A stretch of 64,000 nt of DNA. It comes from Bradyrhizobium sp. BRP22 (GTDB lineage Bacteria; Pseudomonadota; Alphaproteobacteria; Rhizobiales; Xanthobacteraceae). Shown in pieces: positions 6,682 to 16,739 of the stretch. Position 1 is the stretch's first letter. The number at the start of each line of letters is the position of its first letter. The stretch lies in assembly GCF_020194175.1 (NCBI RefSeq), contig NZ_JADYVX010000023.1, positions 1-64,000 on the forward strand, read 5' to 3'. The notes below the pieces were generated by a model. The model searched no databases. It had not been told where the DNA came from and saw only the letters and a program-made list of their open reading frames with translations. Both the position numbers and the translations under genes were made by a program.

Positions 6682-7167
6682 TCAGTCCCCGTTCTCGAGG
6701 TGGCCGACGTGCTTCTGGGTGTAGAGCTCAAGGCCGATGCGCTGGATCAGGTCGAGCTGGGTCTCGAGGAAATCGATGTGGTGTTCCTCGTCCTTCATCA
6801 GGTCCTCGAACAAGTCGCGGGTCACGTAATCCTTCACGCCGTGACAGTAGGTGGCGGCTTCCTGGTAGAGTGCGCGGGCGCTGACCTCGGCGGCGAGGTC
6901 GCATTCGATGATCTCCCGGACATTCTGGCCGATCCGCAAGGGATCGAGCACCTGCATGTTGGGGAAGCCGTCGAGGAACAGGATGCGATCAGTGAACCGG
7001 TCGGCGTGGTGCATCTCCTCGATCGATTCCTTGCGCCAGACCTTGGCCATCTCCAGCAGGCCCCAGTTGTTCAGGATGCGGTAATGCAGCCAGTACTGGT
7101 TGATTGCCGTGAGTTCGCTGCGAAGCCCCTTGTTGAGATATTCGATGACCTTGGGGTCGCCCTGCAT
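6682..7167 (-). CDS. bfr: Bacterioferritin
   Basis: 161 residues, the normal length. Bfr stores iron as a ferric mineral in a 24-subunit shell with haem at twofold interfaces. The ferroxidase ligands are all in place: Glu18, Glu51, His54, Glu94, Glu127 and His130. The haem-binding Met52 (EEMHH) is present, which separates it from ferritin A. It lies downstream of bfd on the same strand. A perfect Irr-type operator lies 47 bp before its start, so expression should follow iron and haem status. Bradyrhizobium bfr is a known direct Irr target. Confidence 0.97.
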   Translation of the reverse strand: MQGDPKVIEYLNKGLRSELTAINQYWLHYRILNNWGLLEMAKVWRKESIEEMHHADRFTDRILFLDGFPNMQVLDPLRIGQNVREIIECDLAAEVSARALYQEAATYCHGVKDYVTRDLFEDLMKDEEHHIDFLETQLDLIQRIGLELYTQKHVGHLENGD

Positions 7168-7213
7168 AGTTCACTCCAAATGCTCAAAAGGCCCAAGCGG
7201 GCCCGAATCCAAG

Positions 7214-7230
7214 TTTAGAACGCTTCTAAA
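7214..7230. promoter_or_regulatory. Irr operator (ICE box) upstream of bfr
   Basis: TTTAGAA-cgc-TTCTAAA is a perfect 17-bp palindrome and matches the iron control element bound by Irr, the haem-responsive Fur-family regulator of rhizobia. It lies between the bfd stop and the bfr start, 47-63 bp upstream of bfr. That gives bfr its own iron-dependent promoter besides any read-through from bfd. Confidence 0.85.
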
Positions 7231-7301
7231 TCAGATTTGGAGCGAGAGCAACCCTCCTCTCGGAGAGCATCTGCGAAGAGATCTGGGGAAATCCCGGCGG
7301 C

Positions 7302-7565
7302 TCAGCAGGCCGCGAGGGCGAACTCGGTATCGGCGACTTCGTCGACTGCCTCATGGCTGTGCGGGCAGCCGGCACAGCAGGCCTTGGCGCATGGGCCAAG
7401 CGCCTCGTCGATGATGGTCTTGATGGTCCGGGCACAGCGACCGCATTCCGCACTGCAGCCCAGACAGCCATAGAGCTGCTTGGCGTTTCGCGGCAGCGAG
7501 CCGGCGGCGCTCACAGCACTACGGACATCGTGGTCGCTAAGGACGTTGCAGGAACAAACGATCAT
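7302..7565 (-). CDS. bfd: Bacterioferritin-associated ferredoxin with Cys-rich tail
   Basis: 87 residues from MIVCSCNVLSD. Bfd carries a [2Fe-2S] cluster and passes electrons to bacterioferritin to release stored iron. The cluster ligands fit Cys4, Cys6 (CSC) and Cys41, Cys44 (CGRC). Two oddities are visible. There is an extra CxxC (Cys34, Cys37) just before the second ligand pair. There is also a tail of about 25 residues (GPCAKACCAGCPHSHEA) adding four cysteines and two histidines, which standard Bfd lacks. The longer frame upstream has no support. The gene lies 134 bp before bfr on the same strand. Confidence 0.92.
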   Translation of the reverse strand: MIVCSCNVLSDHDVRSAVSAAGSLPRNAKQLYGCLGCSAECGRCARTIKTIIDEALGPCAKACCAGCPHSHEAVDEVADTEFALAAC

Positions 7566-7644
7566 CGAGAAGGCGGGTCCGGTCGGTGATGCTGACCTAA
7601 GAGATATTGAAGGCGACCAAGCGAAGCAAAAGGAAAAACCGGAA

Positions 7645-7661
7645 TTTGAAGCAATTCCAAA
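7645..7661. promoter_or_regulatory. Degenerate Irr-like box upstream of bfd
   Basis: tttgaagcaattccaaa keeps the outer TTT/AAA and inner GAA/TTC elements of the ICE box but with imperfect spacing. It lies 80-96 bp upstream of the bfd start. It could be a weaker second Irr site, but chance is not excluded. Confidence 0.3.
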
Positions 7662-7833
7662 CTGATGACGGAGGTAGATTGGAATGGCTCTAAGTGTGAT
7701 CTGGATCATCGCGCCACACCCGGCCACCGTTTCTTCAACGATCCGCCCGCGGCGTTCGTTGATCGTCACAGGGAAATGTGGAACTCTGATCGAGACCAGT
7801 GCTCCACGAGATGACTCGAAGAAAGGTGAGGCC

Positions 7834-8142
7834 ATGAGGAAGACATTGCTCGGATTAGCCGCCATCGCATTGGCGGGCGCGATCATGGCGGCACCTCCTC
7901 CAGCGCATGCGCAGCGTGGCGTTGCCGCGGGCGTCGCGGCCGGACTGATCGGCGGCGCCATCGTTGGCGGTGCGATCGCCTCGCAGAACCGATACTACGG
8001 TCCCGGTTACTACTACGGTCCGGGCCCCGGCTATTACGTCGCCGATGACCCCCTTGCGTACGGTCCGCCTTGCGTCTGGCAGCGCCAGCGCTTCTGGGAC
8101 GGCTACGGTTGGCGGGTGCGTAGCGTGCGCGTCTGCGATTAA
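7834..8142 (+). CDS. Small secreted protein, RFWDGYGWR family (paralogue 1)
   Basis: 102 residues from the ATG at 7834 (SD aaaggtgagg). Signal peptide 1-26 ends AHA. A glycine zipper follows (VAAGVAAGLIGGAIVGGAIA), which could span or insert in a membrane, then a Tyr/Gly/Pro-rich stretch (YYGPGYYYGPGPGYYV). The end is WQRQRFWDGYGWRVRSVRVCD, with two cysteines (PPCVW and VCD). The next gene is a paralogue with the same order of parts. Probably a periplasmic or outer-membrane lipid-side protein; function unknown. Confidence 0.75.
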   Translation: MRKTLLGLAAIALAGAIMAAPPPAHAQRGVAAGVAAGLIGGAIVGGAIASQNRYYGPGYYYGPGPGYYVADDPLAYGPPCVWQRQRFWDGYGWRVRSVRVCD

Positions 8143-8373
8143 CGCGCATTCACCTTCATTAAATCTCGCACAGGATACCGGAAAACCCCGGGTTTTCCGG
8201 AACATCAACAGCCGATGGCCAGAAAAAACCGTTTTTTTCAGGCCATTAGCGCGCGGACGTTTACTTTCGATTGACTGTTGTGCGCTCTTTTTGCGACAGG
8301 CATTCGAAGCCAGCGTGCGAGTCATCGTTAAACCCGGCGTCGCCTGAAGGCGCCATCCAGGAGAGCCCAAGAC

Positions 8374-8655
8374 ATGAAGAAGACATTAGCTGCCTTCGTC
8401 GCGGTCGCAACGATTGCCGGTTCGCTGGCCGTCGCGCCGGCCGCTAACGCCAGAGACGGCGCGGTGGCAGCCGGCGTTGCCGGCGGCCTGATCGGCGGTG
8501 CGCTGCTCGGCGGCGCCATCGCAGCGAGCCGTCCCGCCCCGGTCTATGTCGCACCGGCCCCGGTCTACGTTGAAGAGCCGCCGTGCCGCATGGTTCGCGA
8601 GCGCTTCTGGGACGGCTACGGCTGGCGTTTCCGTCGCGTCGAGGTTTGCGACTAA
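8374..8655 (+). CDS. Small secreted protein, RFWDGYGWR family (paralogue 2)
   Basis: 93 residues with the same plan as its upstream neighbour: signal peptide ending ANA, glycine zipper VAAGVAGGLIGGALLGGAIA, a Pro/Val/Tyr spacer with two APVYV units, and the closing block RERFWDGYGWRFRRVEVCD with a PPCRM cysteine before it. The spacer differs completely from the Tyr-Gly-Pro spacer of paralogue 1, so the two ends are the conserved functional parts. A strong intrinsic terminator follows directly. A 231-bp gap separates the two genes, so the second may have its own promoter. Confidence 0.75.
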   Translation: MKKTLAAFVAVATIAGSLAVAPAANARDGAVAAGVAGGLIGGALLGGAIAASRPAPVYVAPAPVYVEEPPCRMVRERFWDGYGWRFRRVEVCD

Positions 8656-8687
8656 GCTGACCCGCGGCAGATAAAGCCGAATTCAAG

Positions 8688-8720
8688 AACCCGGCCGATA
8701 TCGAGGCCGGGTTTTTGTTT
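8688..8720 (+). terminator. Intrinsic terminator after the paralogue pair
   Basis: A perfect 9-bp GC-rich stem, 8688-8696 (aacccggcc) with 8705-8713, followed by ttttgttt. It serves the plus-strand gene and, being palindromic, may also help stop the convergent transglycosylase gene. Confidence 0.85.
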
Positions 8721-8735
8721 GTCGACCGCAAAGTC

Positions 8736-9995
8736 CTATCTCGCCGCCGTCATCGAGCGCAGCACCGCTTCGCTCGGCCAGCAATCGACCTTCAGGCCCG
8801 CCGATTTCTGGTAGGCGCCGAGCGCGGCGCGGGTCTGCATTCCGGCCTTGCCGTCGAGCTTGTCCTTGTAGAGACCGATCCGCGTCAGATGCCGCTGCAT
8901 CGCCTCGAAATCGGCGGTGCGCAGTTGCGTCGTCGCCGACCAGGGCGTCGCGAACGGCAACGGGCTGGTCATGCGGTCGGCGAGATGGCCGACGAACAGC
9001 ACGTAGAGATCGGAGAAATTGTATTCCTTGATGACGAAGTAGTTCTTCGTGGTCAGGAAAGCGGGGCCATAGATGCCTTCGGGCTGCAGCAGCGAGGCGG
9101 GCTGCGCCTGCTCCGTCGGGCTGAGCTTCTGCCCGCGCACCGGCACAAAGCCTGCGCGCAGCCATTCGCCAATCGGCTTCGTCACCTCCGGCACGCCCAT
9201 GGTGCAATCGACATTGGCGGGCGCCTTGACCTCGTAGGCCCAGCGCACGCGCTTCTGCCAACCCTTGTTGACGAGCTGCTGCGCGGCGGAGGCAAGCGCG
9301 TCCGGGACCGAGTGCCAGATATCGACCCGGCCGTCGCCGTCGAGATCAACGCCGTGCTTGTAATATTCGGAGGGAAGAAACTGGGTGAGCCCGGTGGCGC
9401 CGGCCCAGGATGAACGCATCTCCTGGCGCGTCACCGCGCCCTCACCGAGGACCTTCAAGGCGAGGATGAACTCGGTACGGTACTGCTCCTTGCGGCGGCC
9501 GACATAGGCCTGCGTCGCGACCACACGCAGCGTGTCATAGGGCAGCCTGTAACGGCCGTAATCGGTCTCGCGTCCCCAGATCGCGAGCACCACGGTCGCC
9601 GGTACGCCGAAGCGATTTTCGATCTCGTTCAGATCCGCACGGTACTTCTGCATCAGCCGCTGCCCCTCGGCCGCAAGCCGCGCGATCGAAGCTTCCTTGA
9701 CGTAGTCCGCCGGCACTTGCACGAACTCTGCTTGCGACGGCGCGCCGGTCGCGGGCCGTCCCGGTAGGATCAAGTCGGGCAGCTTGTAATCGGGCTCGAG
9801 CCCGCGCGTCTCACGATCAAACGTCGCACGCGACACGCCGGCAGCCTGCGCCTCCGGCCAGAGCGAGGCGATGAATTGGGTGAAGGCAGCATCGGCGGCG
9901 CGGGCGGGCGAGGCCAATAGTAACGTCAGGAATAGGCTGAAGGCGAGCGTGCGGAAGAAGGGCAAGTCGAGCGGCTTATTCACACAGCGGTCCAA
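8736..9995 (-). CDS. Lytic murein transglycosylase, MltB type, with peptidoglycan-binding domain
   Basis: 419 residues. It cleaves the glycan strands of peptidoglycan to 1,6-anhydro ends in the periplasm. A hydrophobic signal segment is at about 11-33. The SLT_2/MltB catalytic domain follows, with Glu143 in AIWGRETDYGRYR as the catalytic acid, then WAGATGLTQFLPSEYY and a calcium-site-like DLDGDGRVDIW as in E. coli MltB. The C-terminal 65 residues (FEAMQRHLTRIGLY, KAGMQTRAALGAYQ) are a PG_binding_1 domain. There is no lipobox cysteine, so it is probably soluble. Convergent with the small secreted gene pair. Confidence 0.93.
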   Translation of the reverse strand: MDRCVNKPLDLPFFRTLAFSLFLTLLLASPARAADAAFTQFIASLWPEAQAAGVSRATFDRETRGLEPDYKLPDLILPGRPATGAPSQAEFVQVPADYVKEASIARLAAEGQRLMQKYRADLNEIENRFGVPATVVLAIWGRETDYGRYRLPYDTLRVVATQAYVGRRKEQYRTEFILALKVLGEGAVTRQEMRSSWAGATGLTQFLPSEYYKHGVDLDGDGRVDIWHSVPDALASAAQQLVNKGWQKRVRWAYEVKAPANVDCTMGVPEVTKPIGEWLRAGFVPVRGQKLSPTEQAQPASLLQPEGIYGPAFLTTKNYFVIKEYNFSDLYVLFVGHLADRMTSPLPFATPWSATTQLRTADFEAMQRHLTRIGLYKDKLDGKAGMQTRAALGAYQKSAGLKVDCWPSEAVLRSMTAAR

Positions 9996-10077
9996 TCGGC
10001 GTGCTGTCCCGTTTTCGAGGCGGACATCAGCCGCACTCCGTTCATGATCCTATCATGAACGCGCAAGCGCCGCACGT

Positions 10078-10662
10078 TCAATGTACGGCGGACTGCTTGG
10101 CGCCTTCAATCGAGGCATTCGATAGCCGGTCGACGACGGCAATGCCGATGGCCGACAGAATGAAGACCGTATGGATGATGGTCTGCCACATCACGCCAGC
10201 TTCAGTGTAGTTGGTCTTTCCAGACGTCAGTGCGCCGGCCTCGATGAAGGTCCGCAACAGATGGATCGAGGAGATGCCGATGATGGCCATTGCCAGCTTG
10301 ATCTTGAGCACGCTGGCGTTGACGTGGCTCAGCCACTCCGGCTCGTCGGGATGACCTTTCAGATTGAGGCGCGAGACGAAGGTCTCGTAGCCGCCTACGA
10401 TCACCATCACCAGGAGGTTCGAGATCATGACGACGTCGATGAGGCCGAGCACCGCCAGCATGATCTGCTGCTCGCTGAAATCGAAGGCATGGGCGAACAG
10501 GTGCCACAGTTCCTTGATGAACAGCACCACATAGACACCCTGGGCGATGATCAATCCGACATAGAGCGGCAATTGCAACCAGCGCGATCCGAAGATCAGC
10601 ATGGGAACCGGGCGCAGCGAGGCAATCTTCGGCGGCACGGATGCGTCGGAGGTGGCAGACAT
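10078..10662 (-). CDS. YqhA/UPF0114 family membrane protein
   Basis: 194 residues with four hydrophobic helices (about 27-50, 68-90, 120-140, 160-180). The central segment LIDVVMISNLLVMVIVGGYETFVSRL and the following HPDEPEWLSHVNASVLKIKLA are the typical block of the UPF0114 (TIGR00645) family. It is an inner-membrane protein with no established biochemical role. It stands alone between the transglycosylase and ettA, both on the same strand. Confidence 0.88.
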   Translation of the reverse strand: MSATSDASVPPKIASLRPVPMLIFGSRWLQLPLYVGLIIAQGVYVVLFIKELWHLFAHAFDFSEQQIMLAVLGLIDVVMISNLLVMVIVGGYETFVSRLNLKGHPDEPEWLSHVNASVLKIKLAMAIIGISSIHLLRTFIEAGALTSGKTNYTEAGVMWQTIIHTVFILSAIGIAVVDRLSNASIEGAKQSAVH

Positions 10663-10768
10663 TATGATTTGCTCGCTGCAGGATCTGAGATTGCGGAGCG
10701 CTATATCTACGCAATCTCGCCGTGGTGGGAAGCGACAACTGGCCGCAGCGGTGTTCGCCAGAATGCCG

Positions 10769-12418
<1,650 letters not shown>

Positions 12419-12670
12419 TGAGTCCCCTGGAATCGGCAGGATTTGTGGAAATTTTGCTGCCGCCGATGTAGCCGTCGGCCCCCCAAAGCGCAACCGCACA
12501 TCGCGTGTTTTCCATCCGTTCACCCCGATGATTACGGGCTCGAAACCATGTGTGCGCAAGATGACGATAATTGAAACCATCTTTTAATAAATCGGGCGAA
12601 ATCTCGTTTTCAGCGTCGAAAACGGCGCTTTGCGCGAGAAGCCGCGCATGACCACCAGGAGGGCTGCGTC

Positions 12671-12865
12671 ATGGCAACAACTACGTCCCTACCCGCCCCT
12701 GCGGCCAGCCGCGGCCTTGCGAGAATTGCTGTCGAACTCCGCGCCTTCTGGCGCCAGTTTTTCACCAGGGCCTTTAATCCCTACCGGCCGGAACTGCACT
12801 ATATGCGCGGGCCTGGACCGGCCTGGCGCGCCAAACACGCCAACCCCCTGGCCCGGTCGAGCTGA
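12671..12865 (+). CDS. Small basic protein, hypothetical
   Basis: 64 residues (MATTTSLPAPAASRGLARI...). The main support is a very good SD (aggaggg, 7 bases before ATG). The middle, ARIAVELRAFWRQFFTRAF, could form a basic amphipathic helix. No family recognised. It lies alone in a 573-bp stretch between ettA and the dehydrogenase, and the rest of that stretch shows nothing. Confidence 0.5.
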   Translation: MATTTSLPAPAASRGLARIAVELRAFWRQFFTRAFNPYRPELHYMRGPGPAWRAKHANPLARSS

Positions 12866-12991
12866 GCCTGTCGGATATTTGAAGCCGGCGTTTCCCGAAC
12901 TCCGCTTGCGCGACCCAACGATTGCGCGCAACCATGGCGATCTCTCCCGACGGTCGTTTCGCCGTCCTTTTCGCCAGAGACGGATTCATCG

Positions 12992-13954
12992 ATGACGCGG
13001 CTGCGCTGTGCAATCCTCGACGACTATTTCAACCTGTCACTTTCGATCGCAGACTGGTCCAAGGTCGCGGACCGCGTCGACATCACCGTGTTCAGGGAGC
13101 CGTTTGCGAGCGAGGCGGCTGCCGCGAGCGCGCTTGCAGATTTCGAGATCATCTGCGCGATGCGCGAGCGCACCGCATTTCCGCGCACGCTGTTCGCAGG
13201 CCTCCCGAAGCTGAAACTCCTGGTCACATCCGGCATGCGCAATGCCGCGATCGACGTGGACGCCGCCAAGGACCACAAGGTGGTGCTGTGCGGGACGCAA
13301 TACAGTCGCGACCCGACTGCGGCGCTGACGCTCGGCCTGATCCTGGAACTCACCCGCGGCATCGGCCGGGAAAACGCGCGGATGCATGCCGGCGAGCCCT
13401 GGCAGACATTTGCTGGCGTCGAGATCGAGGGCCGCACGCTCGGCGTGGTCGGACTTGGCAAGCTCGGCGGCCGGGTGGCGAAGCTCGCGCAGGCGTTCGG
13501 CATGAACGTCATCGCCTGGAGCCCCAATCTGACCGCCGAGAAGTGCAAGGAAGTCGGCGTCGGCTACGCCAGCAAGGAGGAATTGTTTGCGACCGCCGAC
13601 ATCGTCACCGTCCATGTGGTGCTGAGCGAGCGCTCGCGAGGCCTGGTCGGCGCCGCCGATCTCGCGCGGATGAAGCCGACGGCCTACCTCGTCAACACCG
13701 CGCGCGGGCCGATCGTCGACGAGAACGCGCTATTGGAAGTCCTGACCGAGAAGAGGATCGCGGGCGCCGGTATCGACGTGTTCTCGGTCGAACCGCTGCC
13801 GGTCGACCATCCCTTCCGCAGGCTCGACAACCTCGTGCTCACTCCGCATCTCGGCTACGCCACCCAGGAGAGCCTCGGGATCCACTACGGCCAGATGGTC
13901 GAGTGCATCGATGCCTGGACCAGGGGCCGCGAACCGCCGCGGCGATTGGCCTGA
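12992..13954 (+). CDS. D-2-hydroxyacid dehydrogenase family protein
   Basis: 320 residues of the D-isomer-specific 2-hydroxyacid dehydrogenase family, which interconverts 2-keto and D-2-hydroxy acids with NAD(P). The Rossmann loop GVVGLGKLGGRVAKLA sits in the middle. The catalytic set is complete: Arg in NTARGPIVDENAL, Glu in GIDVFSVEPLP and His in LTPHLGYATQE. The N-terminal catalytic domain (LRCAILDDYFNL...) has the short form seen in hydroxypyruvate/glyoxylate-reductase-like members. Asn of WSPN at the end of the second strand suggests NADP use. Substrate unknown. It converges on the next gene with a 2-bp gap. Confidence 0.9.
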   Translation: MTRLRCAILDDYFNLSLSIADWSKVADRVDITVFREPFASEAAAASALADFEIICAMRERTAFPRTLFAGLPKLKLLVTSGMRNAAIDVDAAKDHKVVLCGTQYSRDPTAALTLGLILELTRGIGRENARMHAGEPWQTFAGVEIEGRTLGVVGLGKLGGRVAKLAQAFGMNVIAWSPNLTAEKCKEVGVGYASKEELFATADIVTVHVVLSERSRGLVGAADLARMKPTAYLVNTARGPIVDENALLEVLTEKRIAGAGIDVFSVEPLPVDHPFRRLDNLVLTPHLGYATQESLGIHYGQMVECIDAWTRGREPPRRLA

Positions 13955-13956
13955 AG

Positions 13957-14925
13957 TCAAGCCGCCGCCGGTCGCGCTGCGGACTGCCCGACGACTTCGG
14001 CACAGCCGGTGCGCCAGGATGGATGTGACGGCTGCCAGCCGAGTTCGCGCCTGGCTTTGACGTTCGAGCCAGCTCGCACCTCGGTCATCATCGCCACCAT
14101 GTGCTCACCGGCAAGCAGGCGACCGAGCCAGGCCGGCACATGGAATGGCGGCTTGGCGCCCACGATCGTTGCAAGCGCCGGCAGCCATTCGCTGACTTCG
14201 GCTGGCTCGTCGTCGACGATGTTGTAGATGTTGCCGGCCTTGCCGCGCTCGATCGCGGCAACGGTCGCAGACGCCGCATCCGCGACATGGATGAACGACC
14301 ACCAGCCACCACCGTCGCCGATCATGGGCACGCGCCGGCGCCGCAATTGATCGATCATCGGCCGCGACAGAATGCCGGTATCGGGGCCGTAGAACGATCC
14401 GTATCGGAGCACGATTCCTTCGGGCTGTTTCGAGCCGGTGACGGTGCGCTCCAGATACTGGATCGCTTCCAGTGTGCGGCGCAATTCCTGCGGCGGATCT
14501 GGATCGAGCGGATCGGCTTCGGTTTTGACCGGCGGGCCGCCACGGCCATAGGTCCAGCCGCAGAAACTTTGCGCCACGAAGCGCCTCGTGCCGACCTCGC
14601 GCGCGGCCGCCAGCAGAAAATCGGTGCCGGCGGTGCGGAGTCGGTTGGTGACCGCGAAGACGCGATCGAAATGCCTGAGATCCGTGACACGAGCGAGATC
14701 CGTCATCTGATGGACGATCACCTCGGGCTGCTTCGCCACGACCGCGGCGCGAACGGACTGTGCATCGAGCCCATCGACGATGACGGGCTCGGCGCCCATC
14801 TGTTTGATCGCCTCGGCTTTCGCCGGTGTTCGCGTGGTGCCGATCACCGAATGGCCGGCCAGGACCAGGGCGGGAACGAGTTGTCGACCAACGGCGCCGG
14901 TGGCGCCTGCCACAAGGATGCGCAT
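13957..14925 (-). CDS. NAD-dependent epimerase/dehydratase-like protein (atypical SDR)
   Basis: 322 residues. The N-terminal nucleotide loop GATGAVGRQLVPAL is the GxxGxxG of extended/atypical SDRs, and VQSF/FVAQSFCGW plus YGSFYGPDTG follow. The C-terminal half has VADAASATVAAIERG and IYNIVDDEPAEVSEWLP, as in epimerase-like proteins. No YxxxK pair is placed as in true epimerases (the region reads CGWTYGRGG), so it is probably an atypical SDR with an altered or regulatory activity. Residues after 290 (GWQPSHPSWRTG) match the usual end of the family. Confidence 0.82.
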   Translation of the reverse strand: MRILVAGATGAVGRQLVPALVLAGHSVIGTTRTPAKAEAIKQMGAEPVIVDGLDAQSVRAAVVAKQPEVIVHQMTDLARVTDLRHFDRVFAVTNRLRTAGTDFLLAAAREVGTRRFVAQSFCGWTYGRGGPPVKTEADPLDPDPPQELRRTLEAIQYLERTVTGSKQPEGIVLRYGSFYGPDTGILSRPMIDQLRRRRVPMIGDGGGWWSFIHVADAASATVAAIERGKAGNIYNIVDDEPAEVSEWLPALATIVGAKPPFHVPAWLGRLLAGEHMVAMMTEVRAGSNVKARRELGWQPSHPSWRTGCAEVVGQSAARPAAA

Positions 14926-15031
14926 GGCGTGGTCCTCACGTTCGTTGCGACCACCAGGGACGTAGTCGGGCCTGACATGAATTCAAGCGCGCGAATGCGA
15001 CACGGGCGCAAAGCCGCCAAGACGAGGCAGC

Positions 15032-15214
15032 CTACTGACGCGCCAGAATCCAGCGGAACGCGCGCTGCAGCTCGGCGCGGCCGTCGTGACCATACCACCG
15101 CCCATGGGCGAGAATGATCCGTTCCGGATCCCAGTCGATCATCGCTTGGACAGCGGCCTTCACGCCGGCAAAAAAGCCGCGCCGTTCGCGCGCCTTTCGA
15201 TGTTGAGCTGCGAT
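15032..15214 (-). pseudogene. C-terminal remnant of a DUF4336 (MBL-like) protein
   Basis: About 60 codons reading AAQHRKARERRGFFAGVKA, AMIDWDPERIILAHGRWY and LQRAFRWILA. This is the end of a DUF4336 protein, a metallo-beta-lactamase-like family of about 230 residues. The frame carries on upstream only as antisense to the L,D-transpeptidase gene and has no start or N-terminal domain. The 5' part has therefore been lost, with the break about 5 bp from the transpeptidase stop. Confidence 0.6.
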
Positions 15215-15218
15215 CGCC

Positions 15219-16430
15219 CTAGCGAATCGTGACCGGCGCCGGCAACGGCGGCACTGCGGTGGGTTGCGTGCCCGGCAACGGCGCGGCCTGCGCCTGGGTC
15301 GGCGCCGGAGCCGCTGCAACCGGCCCGCCGGGCGGCGGTGCGGCAGAGGCGGTGGCAGTTCCGGGCGGCGGACCGCCTGGCAGAACCACCACACGGGTGC
15401 CGACCTTCACGCGATCGAAGAGGTCGGAGACGTCCTCGTTCAGCATGCCGATGCAGCCCGAGGAGACGAACTTGCCGATCGTCGAAGGCTGGTTGGTGCC
15501 GTGGATGCGGTACACGGTCGAGCCGAGATACATCGCGCGCGCGCCGAGCGGGTTGCCGGGACCGCCGGCCATGAAGCGCGGCAAATAAGGCTGGCGCTCG
15601 ATCATCTCGGTCGGGGGATACCAGTCCGGCCACTCCGCCTTGCGGCTGATCTTCTGCACGCCGGTCCAGGTGAAGCCGTCGCGGCCGACGCGAACGCCGT
15701 AGCGGACCGCCCGGCCGTTGCCCAGGACGTAGTAGAGATAGGTATTCGACGTATCGACCACGATGGTGCCGGCCGGCTCCTTGGTGGCGAAGGAGACTTC
15801 CTGGCGACGCAGGTTCGGCGGCAATTGCACGGGAGCGGCTTCCGGCTGCTCCTCGGGCGGCAGAGCGGCGACTGTCATCGGCCTGCCGTCGTTGCCGACC
15901 TGCGGCACGGCGCCGGTGACGGCAGGCGTACCGCCCGCCGCGCCCACGGACTCCGGCGGACGCAGGGCGCGATCGTCGCCACGGTCGGGATAATTATAAT
16001 TCTGCGCCGGACCCTGGGGACGATCGGCATAGATCACCGCCGGCGGACCTGCGGGGCGGCCGTAGCGCGGATCATCCGGCGACATCACCGGACCGGTCGG
16101 GACGTTGCGATCCGTATAGACCGGCGGCGCCCCCATCGGCCGGCCATAGCGGGGATCGTTGGGCGAAAGCACCGGTCCGGGCGACGATAGCGCCGCCGAA
16201 TTTTGGCCGTTCGGCCCAGGCGCGTCGTCGTCCTCTTCGAAGACATCAAAATCCGACGGGCGACGATCGTCGCGCACGTAGCCAGGAGGCGGCGGCGGAT
16301 AGGAGCCGGGAGCAGCGGAATAGACCGGACCAGGGCCTGCGGGATAGGCCTGCTGCGCATCGGCAAGCGAAATTCCTGCCGCACCGAACGCGGCGGCAGC
16401 ACAAATCGTCAGAATGCGGTTGATCATCAT
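15219..16430 (-). CDS. L,D-transpeptidase (YkuD domain) with Pro-rich N-terminal region
   Basis: 403 residues from MMINRILTICAAAAFG, which opens with a signal peptide ending ADA. It cross-links peptidoglycan (3-3 links) or anchors proteins to it. The catalytic domain in the second half has YRIHGTNQPSTIG and the active-site SSGCIGML, with His and Cys both intact. Before it lie about 170 residues rich in Pro/Gly/Tyr, including two copies of a NDPRYGRPxG / DDPRYGRPAG unit. A Pro/Ala-rich tail of about 60 residues ends the protein. Rhizobiales have many YkuD paralogues and lean on 3-3 cross-links. A DUF4336 remnant lies just downstream. Confidence 0.93.
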   Translation of the reverse strand: MMINRILTICAAAAFGAAGISLADAQQAYPAGPGPVYSAAPGSYPPPPPGYVRDDRRPSDFDVFEEDDDAPGPNGQNSAALSSPGPVLSPNDPRYGRPMGAPPVYTDRNVPTGPVMSPDDPRYGRPAGPPAVIYADRPQGPAQNYNYPDRGDDRALRPPESVGAAGGTPAVTGAVPQVGNDGRPMTVAALPPEEQPEAAPVQLPPNLRRQEVSFATKEPAGTIVVDTSNTYLYYVLGNGRAVRYGVRVGRDGFTWTGVQKISRKAEWPDWYPPTEMIERQPYLPRFMAGGPGNPLGARAMYLGSTVYRIHGTNQPSTIGKFVSSGCIGMLNEDVSDLFDRVKVGTRVVVLPGGPPPGTATASAAPPPGGPVAAAPAPTQAQAAPLPGTQPTAVPPLPAPVTIR

Positions 16431-16739
16431 CGCTCTTGTATAGTCCCCAAGCCCCACCGGACCGTTAACGGCAGTTGAAGGAAGATAGCGGCGCATTCAA
16501 GACAATTCCGCGAAATCCGGCCCGAATCGGTCATTTTGTGATCGGGCATGATCGCTGCGGCAAAGATGCCTCACCGTCCCGGAAAAATTATTCCGTGCGA
16601 CTACGGGCGTCATTCCTTCGACATTGGTTGCGATATCCTCGAATCGGCCTGATTCGCTGCCCGCGAGCCGGCTTTTCTTGTGGTCACCGCGTTTCCTCCT
16701 GGCTCAAAAGAACACTTCGGCAAAGACGGAACCGCGCCC

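Noticed and set aside
12419..12580. 54-residue extension of EttA
   Set aside because: Family members begin at MARQFIY; the upstream part is not conserved in character and lacks an SD.
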